Below, one piece after another: positions 35,393 to 45,268 of a stretch of DNA of 64,000 nt. Positions within the stretch are counted from its first letter, which is position 1. Each line of letters begins with the position of its first letter. The DNA is from Paracholeplasma brassicae (lineage in GTDB: Bacteria; Bacillota_I; Bacilli_A; Acholeplasmatales; UBA5453): positions 1,228,366 to 1,292,365 of the forward strand of contig NC_022549.1 in the NCBI RefSeq assembly GCF_000967915.1, in the 5' to 3' direction. The notes below the pieces were generated by a model, which worked only from the letters and a program-made list of their open reading frames with translations, did not search any database and was not told the DNA's origin. A program made the translations under genes and the position numbers.

Positions 35393-36370
35393 ATGATTTA
35401 TTTAGTATTATCCATTGGATTATTTGTTATTCTACTTTTTGTCCTAGGTATTACGGAAGAAAAGAAATGGCGATTAAACAAAAAAATGATTTTGTCGGTT
35501 TTCGCATTTTTACTCGTATTACCTGGCATGATTGTAAAAGTCGATGCCAACGAAACGGGCGTCTTATACGATCCATTTAACGGTGGTATTCAAAATAGAA
35601 CGCTTGATGAAGGCATCCACTTTAAGTCATTATTTACTGAGGTAAAACACGTTTCAACAACGAATAGAACCGCCAACCTGTCGGTAGCTGGTCAAACATT
35701 CGATGCCATTTACGCGGTATTCGAAATCACACTTGTCTACTACGTTGATACGACAGATGCTGCAAATTTTTACAGACGTGCAGGCAACACAACGATATCT
35801 GCAGAACAACTAAACTCACTGACCAAAGAGATACTTCAATCGGTTACGACTCAGTTTGACATTTATGAAGTCTTAGGTAACAAGCTTGAAGAGGTTCGGT
35901 CTCAATTCGTAACCGTATTAAGTACGACGTTAAAAGAAAGATATAACGTCACAGTCGTTTCAGGCTCGTTTGATGACATTGATGCAGGATCAAGAATTGA
36001 AGAGATTATTCAAAACAAGGCAGAAGCGATTCAAATGATTGAAATCGCTGAGCAAGAAAAACAACGTGCTGAAGTTGAAGCTTTAACCGCCATCATTCGT
36101 GCAGAAAACGAAGCTGAAGTTGCGAAAATTCGTGCCGAAGGTAACGCAGAAGCTCAAATCATTTTAAACTCAGTTACCGTTAATGCCATCAAACAAATGT
36201 ACGTCCTGCAATTTGAAGAATCACAAGACACCTCAACACCAGAAGTTTATGGATATTTGACAATTCAAGAAATTGCTGAAATTATCGTTAAGCAACTATA
36301 CTACGATACTTGGGATGGTAAGTTACCAGAAGTCATTACAGATGGTACTGGTATTATCATTAACCCCTAG
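35393..36370 (+). CDS. SPFH/Band 7 (prohibitin-like) membrane protein
   Basis: A 325-residue protein with two N-terminal membrane segments (about 2-20 and 32-50), an SPFH domain (about 50-220) and a coiled coil (about 220-265, rich in EAEVAK-type heptads). SPFH proteins form ring or cage assemblies that organise membrane microdomains and regulate proteases such as FtsH. The ATG follows AAAGGAG. An esterase gene follows after 22 bases in the same unit. No NfeD partner or protease is adjacent. Confidence 0.9.
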   Translation: MIYLVLSIGLFVILLFVLGITEEKKWRLNKKMILSVFAFLLVLPGMIVKVDANETGVLYDPFNGGIQNRTLDEGIHFKSLFTEVKHVSTTNRTANLSVAGQTFDAIYAVFEITLVYYVDTTDAANFYRRAGNTTISAEQLNSLTKEILQSVTTQFDIYEVLGNKLEEVRSQFVTVLSTTLKERYNVTVVSGSFDDIDAGSRIEEIIQNKAEAIQMIEIAEQEKQRAEVEALTAIIRAENEAEVAKIRAEGNAEAQIILNSVTVNAIKQMYVLQFEESQDTSTPEVYGYLTIQEIAEIIVKQLYYDTWDGKLPEVITDGTGIIINP

Positions 36371-36392
36371 TTAATAAAAAAGGAGATTTAAA

Positions 36393-37136
36393 ATGGCTTT
36401 TTTACAAGTTGAATTTGGCTCTGCAATCTTACAACAAAACATGCAATTATCGATTTTAATGCCACAAGACATCAAGCAAGATGAGGAACTTAAAGTCCTT
36501 TATCTTTTACACGGTTATAGCGGTTCATCCATGGATTGGATTAAGTTAACCGGGTTGGAGCGATACTTAAGAAACTACAGAGTGATGGTCGTGATGCCTT
36601 CAATGCATAACAGTTACTATTCAAATGCCGTTTATGGGTATGGTTACTTTGATTATTATACAAAAGAATTACCCACCTTCATTGAATCGACTTTCAGTGT
36701 CTCAAGAAAAAAAGAAAATCGCTACATAGCGGGTTTATCAATGGGTGGTTATGGTGCATTTAAGGCCGCACTTACTTACCCTGAACGTTACCATAAAGCA
36801 GCCAGTTTTTCTGGTGCAATGAACGTTGAAACCATGAGGAAATTAAATCAAACCGCACCTAGAAAAGGGGCATTTGATTCGATTTTCGGTTTTGAAACTT
36901 CAAAAGACACACCAAATGACTTACACTTTTTAGCATCTTCTTGTAAGACCACGCTTCCTGAACTCTATTTTTCATGCGGTAAACAAGATTTCTTATATCA
37001 AGATAATCTCGCGTTTAAAAAACACTTAGAAAACTTGGGGATTCCTTTTGTTTATGAAGAATCCGATGGTGATCATAATTGGGATTTTTGGGATACATAC
37101 ATTCAAAAAGCATTGAAATTCATGTTCGATAAGTAA
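36393..37136 (+). CDS. Esterase family alpha/beta hydrolase (tributyrin esterase / S-formylglutathione hydrolase type)
   Basis: A 247-residue serine hydrolase. The nucleophile elbow is GLSMGG with Ser116, and the remaining triad is likely Asp in CGKQDFLY and His in DGDHNWDFW. The oxyanion region is LLHGYSGSSMDW. There is no signal peptide. Related Gram-positive enzymes such as EstA hydrolyse short acyl esters. The gene lies 22 bases after the SPFH gene with AAAGGAG before the ATG, so the two are co-transcribed. Confidence 0.9.
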   Translation: MAFLQVEFGSAILQQNMQLSILMPQDIKQDEELKVLYLLHGYSGSSMDWIKLTGLERYLRNYRVMVVMPSMHNSYYSNAVYGYGYFDYYTKELPTFIESTFSVSRKKENRYIAGLSMGGYGAFKAALTYPERYHKAASFSGAMNVETMRKLNQTAPRKGAFDSIFGFETSKDTPNDLHFLASSCKTTLPELYFSCGKQDFLYQDNLAFKKHLENLGIPFVYEESDGDHNWDFWDTYIQKALKFMFDK

Positions 37137-37190
37137 AAAAGCCACTCGATTGTAAGAGAGTTTATCTCTTGTCAATTGAGTGGTTTTTTT
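37136..37190. terminator. Bidirectional terminator
   Basis: The arms CCACTCGATTG and CAATTGAGTGG (one mismatch) enclose a second hairpin AAGAGAG/CTCTT and are flanked by A and T runs. Confidence 0.8.
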
Positions 37191-37515
37191 ATTTTTTAAG
37201 AAATACTTCTAGTATTTGTGTCGTTTCTATAAATGCTTGTATCTTTTCTTCTAACTGTATCTTGCCCATCGTAGTGATTGAATAATATTTTCGTTTAACT
37301 TGATTGTTTCCTTCCATCCAATAGGATGAAATCAACCCTTGTTGTTCTAGACGCTTAAAGGCGGTATAAAGCGTCGCTTCCGTTAATTCAAACAGATGAT
37401 TTGAACGTTCTCTGATTGTTTGATTGATTTCATACCCATAGGAATCGCTTTTTCGAAGGATTGACAATATAATGGCGTCCGTATGACCCCTCAGTAAGTC
37501 TCCATATAAGTTCAT
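37189..37515 (-). CDS. PadR family transcriptional regulator
   Basis: A 108-residue winged-helix repressor. The PadR core is clear: LRGHTDAIILSILRKSDSYGYEI, then TEATLYTAFKRLEQQGLISSYW and RKYYSITTMGK. It is short, with only the dimerisation helix at the C-terminus. It lies eight bases after the large membrane protein gene and uses a weak AGGT ribosome binding site in that gene's end. A palindromic operator-like sequence overlaps the promoter of this two-gene operon, so it is probably self-regulating and released by an unknown ligand. Confidence 0.92.
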   Translation of the reverse strand: MNLYGDLLRGHTDAIILSILRKSDSYGYEINQTIRERSNHLFELTEATLYTAFKRLEQQGLISSYWMEGNNQVKRKYYSITTMGKIQLEEKIQAFIETTQILEVFLKK

Positions 37516-37523
37516 ATGCTAAC

Positions 37524-39137
37524 CTATCGATACCTTTTTATTGTACGATATGACAAATAGATTAAACTTGAGGTAATACTAATTAGGACCAAGACAGCTG
37601 CACTTCCACGATTAAACATAAAATACAAATGATCGTCTATTATGAAATTGATTGATAATAAAAAAACATTAAAGACAATCGGTTGTAAACTAAGTAGAAT
37701 TTTATTGTTTCTCTTTAATCCGATTGAGCTTAGAATCAGAATTGATAAAACCGAAACCAAAATAACCCCTGAATAGAATAGATTAGTCTCCATACCGATA
37801 AACGAGTTGATATAACGTGTTGAAATTTCGGTATCTTCATTCATATTTTCGATCGTAATAGGCATAATTGCTAGAATTAAAGTCGGCAATAAGCCTGTTA
37901 CAAGATATAGATAGATGTATTCCATCCGGATGTGTTTGAGGATTGTTTTATGATTTTTAACGAGATACGGTATTATTTTGAACAAACCATAGAACATTGA
38001 TAGGACCCCAGGTAGCAAGACCAGTGCCTGACCAATGATATTAACTGACATCGTGACTTCTTTTGCCGGATTGCTAAGCATGATAATAGAAAAAGACGTT
38101 GTTACGAACTGAATAATAAAAGCGGTTAAAATCACCCAAATGTTTTTGTTCTTCTTGTAATACCATATAAAGGAGAAAATAACTCCAATAGGTCCTATTA
38201 ATAGTAGAAGTCCGTAACCAAATTCCAACGTGATCATTTTAAATATTTGTGTTATAAAAGGGTTATTCCATTGACCACTTTTTGTTTGTATAATCGTATT
38301 TACCAAATAACCAACTGCGTTAATGAAGACCCCAAATACATAAATCAACACAAGATAAATACTATCCATTTTACTATCTTCGGTGTCTTTCATAAAGTCT
38401 AAGGTGTCTTTAAGCTTTCCTTTAATTTGTTTTTCACCAGTCAAAAGATAATACTTGTATTTCAAACGCATGTATATCTTGTATGAAATGATTGTAAACA
38501 CAACAAATGTTAAAACAAATGAAATAATACTAATCATGATGAAGACGCCTACTAGATTTAATAGCTGATCTGGACTTATTTGATTATCAAGCTGCATAAA
38601 GCCTGTTAAAAAAGTAGCAATCGATTGTATGATAACGGCTGAAATGAATGCTAAATTAAAGGTCCAAAATGAAAAACAAGTCTTCATGTATTTGAATATT
38701 TTTCTTAGATACGCCTTATAAAGTTCAATATCCATATCAGCTGACTTCACATGCATGGCTTTTGCATAAAGATAGTAACTCCCAACCGCGTACAGTGAAA
38801 TGCTAAAAGCGGTAAAAATCGCACCAATGGCCCCATTAATTATCAGTAAAATTGTTGAAAATATGGCAAATATGACTGATGTAATCAGTGCATACTCTGG
38901 TAATGCTGGTGTTGATCTTTGAAACTCTAATGGCACATCCTCATTTTGTGGTGCTTGAAAGTCACCCATTGATTTAATTGATTCAACGTAGGCTTTTTCC
39001 TGTTTTTCCCCATCTTCGATCAATGAATTGTAACGATCAATCAAATTTGAAATAATCTCTTCTTTTAAGTCTTCTAACCCCTCTCTATGATCAAATCTAA
39101 AATAGTGGTTAACGTAATTTCTAATTTGTTTTTCCAT
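37524..39137 (-). CDS. Permease-prefix-domain membrane protein partnered with PadR
   Basis: A 537-residue protein. The N-terminal 75 residues (MEKQIRNYVNHYF, then LKEEIISNLIDRYNSLIEDG) match the cytosolic permease prefix domain found in Firmicute proteins encoded beside PadR regulators. The rest has about 12 membrane segments with no known transporter signature. The start is ATG 39137, just after GGAGGG; the longer frame to 39260 runs through the promoter. It is first in the operon and PadR second, the reverse of the usual order. A stress or antimicrobial-response role is inferred from other PadR pairs. Confidence 0.82.
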   Translation of the reverse strand: MEKQIRNYVNHYFRFDHREGLEDLKEEIISNLIDRYNSLIEDGEKQEKAYVESIKSMGDFQAPQNEDVPLEFQRSTPALPEYALITSVIFAIFSTILLIINGAIGAIFTAFSISLYAVGSYYLYAKAMHVKSADMDIELYKAYLRKIFKYMKTCFSFWTFNLAFISAVIIQSIATFLTGFMQLDNQISPDQLLNLVGVFIMISIISFVLTFVVFTIISYKIYMRLKYKYYLLTGEKQIKGKLKDTLDFMKDTEDSKMDSIYLVLIYVFGVFINAVGYLVNTIIQTKSGQWNNPFITQIFKMITLEFGYGLLLLIGPIGVIFSFIWYYKKNKNIWVILTAFIIQFVTTSFSIIMLSNPAKEVTMSVNIIGQALVLLPGVLSMFYGLFKIIPYLVKNHKTILKHIRMEYIYLYLVTGLLPTLILAIMPITIENMNEDTEISTRYINSFIGMETNLFYSGVILVSVLSILILSSIGLKRNNKILLSLQPIVFNVFLLSINFIIDDHLYFMFNRGSAAVLVLISITSSLIYLSYRTIKRYR

Positions 39138-39145
39138 ATGCCCTC

Positions 39146-39204
39146 CATACCTAATCTGTTTATGTATAAATAATATCACTGTCATACCTAATCTGTCAAG
39201 GTAT
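39146..39204 (-). promoter_or_regulatory. PadR operator, promoter and 14-base direct repeat
   Basis: On the minus strand TTGACA (39199-39194) and TATTAT (39175-39170) are 18 bases apart. The inverted repeat ATACCT-N9-AGGTAT (39184-39204) covers the -35. The 14-base sequence ACAGATTAGGTATG occurs twice, at 39183-39196 and 39146-39159, the second copy just before the ribosome binding site. This looks like a two-site repressor operator. Confidence 0.65.
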
Positions 39205-39206
39205 AA

Positions 39207-39240
39207 CAAAAAAAAGAATGAACCAGCCAAAGGGTTCATT
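39207..39240 (-). terminator. Terminator of the rib operon
   Basis: On the minus strand AATGAACC/GGTTCATT (8 bp) is followed by a T-rich run, 24 bases after the stop of the RibBA-like gene. Confidence 0.82.
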
Positions 39241-39264
39241 TTTTCTTCTTTACGATTCAATTAA

Positions 39265-40440
39265 TTAGAAATCAAGCATGTGTCCCATTTTTTCTTTTTT
39301 GGTTTTCATGTAAAATTCATTTTTCTCATTATGATTTAATTGGATTTTCACACGATTTGTAATCTCAATCCCATAGCCTGATAACCCGTGTATCTTTTTA
39401 GGATTATTTGTCATTAATCTAATTTTCTTGACACCCAGTTCTACTAACATTTGAGCACCAATCCCATAATCTCTTAGATCATCTGGAAAACCAAGTGCTA
39501 GATTAGCTTCTACGGTATCAAGACCTTGATCTTGTAGGGCGTAAGCTCTAATCTTGTTAATTAGACCGATACCTCTACCTTCTTGTCTCATGTAGAGAAT
39601 GATACCTCTACCTGCTTTTTCAATTCGTCTCATAGCGGTATGCAATTGTTCACCACAATCGCAACGCTTTGAACCAAAAGAATCTCCGGTTAAGCATTCA
39701 GAGTGAACCCTCATTAACACTGGCTCGTCTGTTGTAACATCACCTTTAACTAAAGCCACGTGATGTTCACCATTCAGTTTATTAATAAATCCGATCATTT
39801 TGAATTCGCCATACCGCGTTGGCATTTTCGCTTCTGCCACTTTCTCAATTAGAATTTCATTTTGGCGTCTTTCGTAAATAATATCAGATATTTTTAATAC
39901 TTGAAACTCTTTTTTTGACTTTTCTAAGTCTTTTAAGAGCACTTGTTGCCCTTTATCATCGGTATTTAAAGAAGCTAAGCAAACCGTAGGTACATTTGCC
40001 ATACGTGCAAGATCAATGATTGCTTCAGCCGGTGCAGCACGTTTTAATAGACCACCTTGTTTGGTTGCTAATAACGGAAATGAGCCTGATAAGTTAAAGG
40101 AATCAAATTTTTTACTTGAATCTAATAATAACTCAATGGTTTCTTTGAACCCCAGTGCCTTGAATCCATGATCGACTTTTTTTGCTGAGATACTTGCGTA
40201 ATCTTCATCGTATTCAAGTGTACTATTTTTCTTAATATTCGTGACTTCACCAAATCGTTCATAGTCCACACAAATTCGAGCTTTATAAGTTAACCATTCA
40301 GTCAGTGCAAGTTCACTAATGTTTTGTCCGAATCCAGCGTAGTACGTTTCATTTTCCAAATTTTCATCATCTACTAAGATAATCTTGTTCTTTTCTTTCA
40401 AAATTGCTAAGCCTTCTTTAACTGTTAAAAACGTAATCAT
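39265..40440 (-). CDS. GTP cyclohydrolase II fused to a degenerate RibB domain (RibBA-like)
   Basis: A 391-residue protein with the RibBA domain order. The C-terminal half (about 203-391) is a canonical GTP cyclohydrolase II: zinc ligands C249, C260 and C262 in HSECLTGD and [20 protein letters not shown]. It opens GTP to the diaminopyrimidinone phosphate. The N-terminal RibB half has lost its active site: DDEDRENEGD is [11 protein letters not shown] (24-34), the essential His of RPGHVFPL is Ser120, and the His of GGHTEA is Pro137. DHBP synthesis is therefore unlikely. Its ATG overlaps the end of the RibD-like gene by four bases. No FMN riboswitch precedes the operon and no ribE or ribH follows. 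Confidence 0.88.
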   Translation of the reverse strand: MITFLTVKEGLAILKEKNKIILVDDENLENETYYAGFGQNISELALTEWLTYKARICVDYERFGEVTNIKKNSTLEYDEDYASISAKKVDHGFKALGFKETIELLLDSSKKFDSFNLSGSFPLLATKQGGLLKRAAPAEAIIDLARMANVPTVCLASLNTDDKGQQVLLKDLEKSKKEFQVLKISDIIYERRQNEILIEKVAEAKMPTRYGEFKMIGFINKLNGEHHVALVKGDVTTDEPVLMRVHSECLTGDSFGSKRCDCGEQLHTAMRRIEKAGRGIILYMRQEGRGIGLINKIRAYALQDQGLDTVEANLALGFPDDLRDYGIGAQMLVELGVKKIRLMTNNPKKIHGLSGYGIEITNRVKIQLNHNEKNEFYMKTKKEKMGHMLDF

Positions 40441-41447
40441 ATGTCTCCCTCTTTTCTTGGCGTGGCCTTGATTATGTAATCACTGCCTCGTTTAATCACT
40501 TTGTTAAAATCTAATTTACAACTTTCTTTTAATGTTTCAAATCCAACACCTTCAACTGCACTTTTTGCAGTCATGCCTCCAATAATGATTGGAGATATGG
40601 TCGAAAACAGTCGATCAAACAAACCACTTTCAATAAATGAGAAGTGTATCGTCGAGCCACCCTCAACCAACATTGAATGAATGCCTTTTTCTTTTAGAAT
40701 TTGAAGGACACGCTTTAAATCTAATGGCTTATTGTCCGTATCTAGTGAAATGACTTCATGTCCTTTTTCCGTTATTTTTCTTACTTTATCGAAGTCAACT
40801 GACTTACTTGTAAAAATGATGGTCTTTGTATGATTTAGTTGACTTAAAATAGGTTCGTTTAAATCGATTTTCAAATCACTATCGAGAACTACTTTAATTG
40901 GGTCTTTTGATTGCCCTTTTAATCGAGTTGTCAACAATGGATGATCAATCATCACGGTATTTATTCCCACCAATATGGCATCATGACTATTTCTAAGTTG
41001 ATGAACAAACGTCCTTGACTTTTGACCTGAAATATACTTTGAATCACCTGTTCTAGTTGCTATTTTGCCATCAAGCGACATACCAAAACTAAGCGTCACG
41101 TATGGTCGATGCTTTAATAAGCCACAATACACCTCATTTAGCTCTTTAAATCTAGGATCATCTAAAAAAAATTGATTTGCGTAATCTATTATTTCTACAT
41201 TACTTGACATGATATAAATCCTGGGTTTATTTAATCTTTTCAAACACTCATTTAGTTTTAAGTTGTCATATAAAAAAGAAACATACAAATCGGTATCTCT
41301 GTCCTGAATCAGGTTCAGTTCATTTATTTTGTAATAATTCAATTTGCCTTGATCGACTTCCAATATTAGAAAATAGGGCGAATCGCTTCTTTCGATGAAT
41401 TGTTTTTTCGTTCTTAAAAACAACGAATTAATAAACTCTTTATTCAC
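40437..41447 (-). CDS. RibD-like pyrimidine reductase with degenerate deaminase domain
   Basis: A 336-residue protein. The C-terminal domain (about 113-330) is a typical riboflavin-pathway reductase: [43 protein letters not shown] and [12 protein letters not shown], which bind NADPH and the ribosyl substrate. The N-terminal 110 residues correspond in length to a shortened deaminase domain, but neither HAE nor the PCxxxGxTPPC zinc motif is present. It should reduce the ribosyl side chain without deaminating the ring, as the fungal and archaeal enzymes do. Translation starts at GTG 41447 after AGAGGGG. First gene of the operon, with a consensus promoter. Confidence 0.85.
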   Translation of the reverse strand: MNKEFINSLFLRTKKQFIERSDSPYFLILEVDQGKLNYYKINELNLIQDRDTDLYVSFLYDNLKLNECLKRLNKPRIYIMSSNVEIIDYANQFFLDDPRFKELNEVYCGLLKHRPYVTLSFGMSLDGKIATRTGDSKYISGQKSRTFVHQLRNSHDAILVGINTVMIDHPLLTTRLKGQSKDPIKVVLDSDLKIDLNEPILSQLNHTKTIIFTSKSVDFDKVRKITEKGHEVISLDTDNKPLDLKRVLQILKEKGIHSMLVEGGSTIHFSFIESGLFDRLFSTISPIIIGGMTAKSAVEGVGFETLKESCKLDFNKVIKRGSDYIIKATPRKEGDI

Positions 41448-41480
41448 TGAATCGCCCCCTCTAGTTAGGTATCTGTCTTT

Positions 41481-41509
41481 ATTTTATCTTAGCATGCTTT
41501 GATAGTCAA
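41481..41509 (-). promoter_or_regulatory. Promoter of the rib-like operon
   Basis: TTGACT and TAAAAT are separated by 17 bases on the minus strand, 34 bases before the GTG at 41447. The short leader leaves no room for an FMN riboswitch. Confidence 0.7.
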
Positions 41510-41632
41510 ATAACTAAACTTGAAAATCTATATTAAGGTATTATTTTTCAATATTATCATTTGTTTATTATGCTTTTCTCTTTTTAAATATCGATAAAAT
41601 TATGTATATTTAAATCTTATATATTTATATAT

Positions 41633-41662
41633 AAAAAAATGACTATGTATGAATAGCCATTT
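41633..41662 (-). terminator. Terminator of the pst-phoU operon
   Basis: On the minus strand AAATGGCTAT-N6-ATAGTCATTT (one G-T pair) is followed by T's, about 12 bases after the phoU stop. Confidence 0.7.
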
Positions 41663-41673
41663 CTTTTTTTATT

Positions 41674-42345
41674 TTAAAATATTTGATTGTTTTTGTGCGT
41701 ACCATTGGTTATAAATATTATCCATTCTGCGATATTAACTGCGTGGTCGCCGACTCTTTCAAAATATTTAGCAACCATCATCACATAGATTGCCTCATTG
41801 GGATCAATTTCATCTTTTTTGAGTTCTTCTGTAATTTTATAAATCAATCTTGAAAATAATTCATCAACCTGATCATCTTCATCGATTACCGTTCTTGCTA
41901 AGTGTTCGTCCAGTGTAATTAATGCATCAATTGATTTTAAAACCATGGATTCGATAATTTCTGCCATTTGAGTTGTTATCGGCATGACTCGATTATTTCT
42001 TGTTTGTGTTAAATGCAGTGTCATTTCTGCAATATCTGAGGCATGATCACCGATGCGCTCTATGTCAGTAATCAGTTTTAAAATGCCTGTGACAAACCTC
42101 AAGTCTTTTGCAACTGGTTGTTCTTTCCAGATGATTTTTATTGCTTGTTTTGCAATATTTTCTTCTAAGTTATCGACCAATTCATCATTTTTCATGACTT
42201 GTTTAGCTTTATCAAAGTCATTTTGTTTAAATGCAATTAAACCTTCTTTTAAATTTTCTATGGCAATTCTGGCCATTTCTTTTACGGATTGTTTTAGCTC
42301 TTGAAGTTCTTGTTCGAGTGTGATTCTTGCTGTCATATTATCCAA
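41674..42345 (-). CDS. phoU: Phosphate transport system regulator PhoU
   Basis: A 223-residue all-helical protein with two PhoU three-helix repeats, each with the metal-binding motif: [13 protein letters not shown] (about 96-108) and [13 protein letters not shown] (about 198-210). PhoU restrains phosphate uptake by PstSCAB and, where a PhoR kinase exists, signals phosphate sufficiency. It is last in the operon, overlapping pstB by eight bases. Full family length. Confidence 0.95.
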   Translation of the reverse strand: MDNMTARITLEQELQELKQSVKEMARIAIENLKEGLIAFKQNDFDKAKQVMKNDELVDNLEENIAKQAIKIIWKEQPVAKDLRFVTGILKLITDIERIGDHASDIAEMTLHLTQTRNNRVMPITTQMAEIIESMVLKSIDALITLDEHLARTVIDEDDQVDELFSRLIYKITEELKKDEIDPNEAIYVMMVAKYFERVGDHAVNIAEWIIFITNGTHKNNQIF

Positions 42346-43096
42346 ACCTTCCTGTAATGTAGTCTTCCGTTTTCTTGTGTTTTGGTGATGAAAATATTTT
42401 TTCAGTTAAATCATGCTCAACTAAGTCACCATTTAAAAAGAATGCCGTTTTATCAGAGATTCTCGCCGCTTGTTGCATATTATGCGTTACGATGACAATG
42501 GTGTATTCTTTTTTTAACTCAACTATTAACTCTTCTATTTTTGCTGTTGACACTGGATCGAGCGCTGAGGTTGGTTCATCCATTAAAAGGACCTCTGGAT
42601 TAATCGCTAGTGCTCTTGCGATACATAGTCTTTGTTGCTGCCCACCAGATAAACTTAGCGCAGAATCCTTAAGACGATCTTTTACTTCCTCATAAAGTGC
42701 CGCTTTTTTAAGTGATTCTACCACAATACGGTCAAGTTCACGTTTGTCTTTGACACCCTGACATCGATTGCCGTAACAAACATTGTCATAAATTGACATC
42801 GGAAACGGGTTTGGTTTTTGAAAGACCATCCCAACTTGCTTCCTTAGATTAATCACATCCATTTTTGAGTGATAGATTGGTTCATTTCGGTACATGATGT
42901 CACCTGTGACTTCACAACCTTGAATTAAATCATTCATTCGATTTAGTGTACGTAAAAACGTGGTCTTACCACAACCCGATGGTCCGATGAGTGCAGTTAC
43001 TTCGTTTTTATGTATGGTCATATTTATATGTTCAAGCGCTGTTTTCGTGCCATAATCGACTCTTAGGTCATTTACTTGAAATAAAGCATTAGACAT
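42338..43096 (-). CDS. pstB: Phosphate ABC transporter ATP-binding protein PstB
   Basis: A 252-residue ATPase energising phosphate import. Walker A is GPSGCGKTT, signature LSGGQQQR, Walker [13 protein letters not shown] and the switch His is in VTHNMQQ. PstB-specific stretches are RTLNRMNDL and [18 protein letters not shown]. It overlaps pstA by eight bases upstream and phoU by eight bases downstream, indicating tight translational coupling. Full length and unremarkable. Confidence 0.97.
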   Translation of the reverse strand: MSNALFQVNDLRVDYGTKTALEHINMTIHKNEVTALIGPSGCGKTTFLRTLNRMNDLIQGCEVTGDIMYRNEPIYHSKMDVINLRKQVGMVFQKPNPFPMSIYDNVCYGNRCQGVKDKRELDRIVVESLKKAALYEEVKDRLKDSALSLSGGQQQRLCIARALAINPEVLLMDEPTSALDPVSTAKIEELIVELKKEYTIVIVTHNMQQAARISDKTAFFLNGDLVEHDLTEKIFSSPKHKKTEDYITGRFG

Positions 43097-44297
43097 GGTT
43101 ATTTATCCCCTTTAGTGTGAATTTTCTTGCGATCAGTTTGATTAGCAAGTTTAAGGTTAATACAATTAATAAGATGATGAGTGCGATTGCCGCTGAAAGT
43201 TCAACATTGGCTGGTTCGTCACTCATCATTTGCCATATATGAACCGATAGTGACGCACTTTGTGTTGTCAAACTTACCTCATCCTTGATTGTTGCACCGA
43301 TGGCAAATACTAAGGCTGCAGATTCACCAATGATACGGCCAATCGATAACAGCGTTGCAGTCAGTATACCTCCAAACGCATTTGGAAGAATAATCTTAAA
43401 TGTGGTTTGATGTTTCGTTGCCCCAAGCGCAATGGACGCTTGTCTGTATTCATCAGGCACAACCTTAAGTGATTCTTCGGTTGTTCTAATAATCACTGGT
43501 AATAGAATAACTGACATCGTCAATGCACCTGAAATGAGGTTTCCACCTGTTGCACTAGTCAACCTAATTGTTAAAGGTACAAATACGGCTAAGCCCATCA
43601 AGCCATAAATGATTGATGGTACACCAGTCAACATTTCAATCAATGATCGTAACACCTTATTTACCCTGTTCGGCTTTTGGTACTCATTTAAGTAAATCGC
43701 TGCCCCAATCCCAATGGGTAAACTAAATACAAGCGACCAAACAATTAAATACAACGTCGTCACAATTGATCCTCTAATTCCACCACCAGGGACTTGAAAC
43801 TCGACTTCTCTAAAGTTATCGACTAAATCCAAATCCTCGATCATTTTTTTTGCACCATATCTAGACAATGAAGATCCTTGATCGTAATAAGCAATACGCA
43901 CAATGGTTTGATCAACCTTTAGCCTTAATGGTTGTTCACTAATGCCTTTATCAACAAGCTCGTTAAACACGGAAGCTTTATCCAAATAAACCACACGTAC
44001 AACTGTTTTGCCCATTAAATCCGTGTCATCGGTTAAACCAATACCCCATTTTTCTGAATAATAGACACGCAGGTCTTTTGTCTCATAAGAACAGTCACAA
44101 TTAACCACAGTCTCACTTGGTCTACCAATGTAGGTTACTGATTCGTAGTTGTTTTTAATTAAGTCTAAATTGATGAGTGATGACCCCTTTACAAGGGCAT
44201 ATAAGACAAGTGACAATAACGTAAGAAACGTAAAACCAATCGAGACATAGGTTAGGCTATAGTAAAATCGGTCGTGTGTTTTTCGTTTTCTAAACAT
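43089..44297 (-). CDS. pstA: Phosphate ABC transporter permease PstA with extracytoplasmic insert
   Basis: A 402-residue permease, about 100 residues longer than usual PstA (near 290). The first membrane helix (about 12-36) is followed by about 125 hydrophilic residues (40-165), including a CDC pair, before the remaining five helices. The EAA loop is [23 protein letters not shown]. The insert is predicted to lie outside the membrane, where it could contact PstS. It overlaps pstC and pstB by eight bases each. Confidence 0.93.
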   Translation of the reverse strand: MFRKRKTHDRFYYSLTYVSIGFTFLTLLSLVLYALVKGSSLINLDLIKNNYESVTYIGRPSETVVNCDCSYETKDLRVYYSEKWGIGLTDDTDLMGKTVVRVVYLDKASVFNELVDKGISEQPLRLKVDQTIVRIAYYDQGSSLSRYGAKKMIEDLDLVDNFREVEFQVPGGGIRGSIVTTLYLIVWSLVFSLPIGIGAAIYLNEYQKPNRVNKVLRSLIEMLTGVPSIIYGLMGLAVFVPLTIRLTSATGGNLISGALTMSVILLPVIIRTTEESLKVVPDEYRQASIALGATKHQTTFKIILPNAFGGILTATLLSIGRIIGESAALVFAIGATIKDEVSLTTQSASLSVHIWQMMSDEPANVELSAAIALIILLIVLTLNLLIKLIARKFTLKGINNHV

Positions 44298-45219
44298 CGA
44301 GATTACCTATCCTTTTCTTAATCTGATTTAAGGTAATGTTGGTGATTAAAATCACTACCATTAATACAATCCCTACGGAGAACCTGATGTCATAGTCTAA
44401 GCCGGTGGTCTCCTTAATACCTTGAAGCATCGCGGTTGTTAGAGTCCCCGTTGACTCAAAAATATTAAAGGTAATCCCTGATTGTCTACCACCAGCAACA
44501 ATTGAAACCGCCGTTGCTTCACCTAAGGCTCTTCCAACGCCTAAAATCGCACTTGAAAATATACCTGACTTTGCTTTTTGAAGAACGACTTTAACGTTGG
44601 TTTGCATTTGAGAGGCACCTAAAGCAAGTGAACCCTCAACCAACTTATTATCCACAGATCGAATCGATACCTCACTTAAGGTAGTGATGGTAGGAATGAT
44701 CATTAAGGCTAAGATAATCACCGTTGCTAAAATACTATTGCCGCCTTTTGATTGAATGCCAAATAATTTACTAAAATTATAAACCAACTCTAAAACGACC
44801 CCATAGCCAAATAGACCATAGATAATCGACGGTATACTCGCCAAGATTTCGATGATTGTCCGAAAGAGTTCTGCAACTTTCCTAGGGGCGATTCGAGCAA
44901 TAAAAAGGGCTGTAAATACGCCAATCGGAAACGCCAGCAGTAATGCTAAAAAAGCAATGTAAACGGTCGAGATAATTAAAAATCCAACGCCGTAAAGATT
45001 TGATTTGAATGCTTCACCAACCAGCCATGTATCGTTCATCAAAAATCGCAGTAAGGAAACTCTACCAAGCCCTGCATTTGATGAAATAAACGGAATGAAT
45101 CCTTTAACCAAAATCACGGCCATAATAATAAAGATGAACGACGCAGATAGATACGTACATCCCCTTAGAATCCATGTCAGTGACTCATTACCTATTTTTT
45201 TAATTGTTCGATTATTCAT
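44290..45219 (-). CDS. pstC: Phosphate ABC transporter permease PstC
   Basis: A 309-residue permease with six membrane helices and the coupling loop VEGSLALGASQMQTNVKVVLQKA (about 195-217). It forms the translocation channel with PstA. The ATG follows AGGAG by nine bases, located just after a terminator-like hairpin that separates it from pstS. This arrangement lets the binding protein be made in excess over the membrane parts. Confidence 0.95.
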   Translation of the reverse strand: MNNRTIKKIGNESLTWILRGCTYLSASFIFIIMAVILVKGFIPFISSNAGLGRVSLLRFLMNDTWLVGEAFKSNLYGVGFLIISTVYIAFLALLLAFPIGVFTALFIARIAPRKVAELFRTIIEILASIPSIIYGLFGYGVVLELVYNFSKLFGIQSKGGNSILATVIILALMIIPTITTLSEVSIRSVDNKLVEGSLALGASQMQTNVKVVLQKAKSGIFSSAILGVGRALGEATAVSIVAGGRQSGITFNIFESTGTLTTAMLQGIKETTGLDYDIRFSVGIVLMVVILITNITLNQIKKRIGNLDV

Positions 45220-45231
45220 ATTTATACTCCT

Positions 45232-45259
45232 AAAAAGAAGGGCAATCTTTCATGCCCTT
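45232..45259 (-). terminator. Attenuating hairpin between pstS and pstC
   Basis: On the minus strand AAGGGCA-N8-TGCCCTT is followed by CT5. It sits inside the operon, so partial termination would give more pstS than pstCAB message. Confidence 0.75.
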
Positions 45260-45268
45260 GTTTGTCAT

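Noticed and set aside
39265-41447. Ordinary riboflavin biosynthesis operon
   Set aside because: The catalytic motifs of DHBP synthase and of the pyrimidine deaminase are absent, and no lumazine or riboflavin synthase gene is adjacent.
41448-41673. FMN riboswitch upstream of the rib-like operon
   Set aside because: I looked for its conserved blocks (AGGGAUCUUCGGGGCAGGGUG-like start, GACCGGCGG, AGUCCGCGA) and none is present. The region is plain AT-rich with a promoter.
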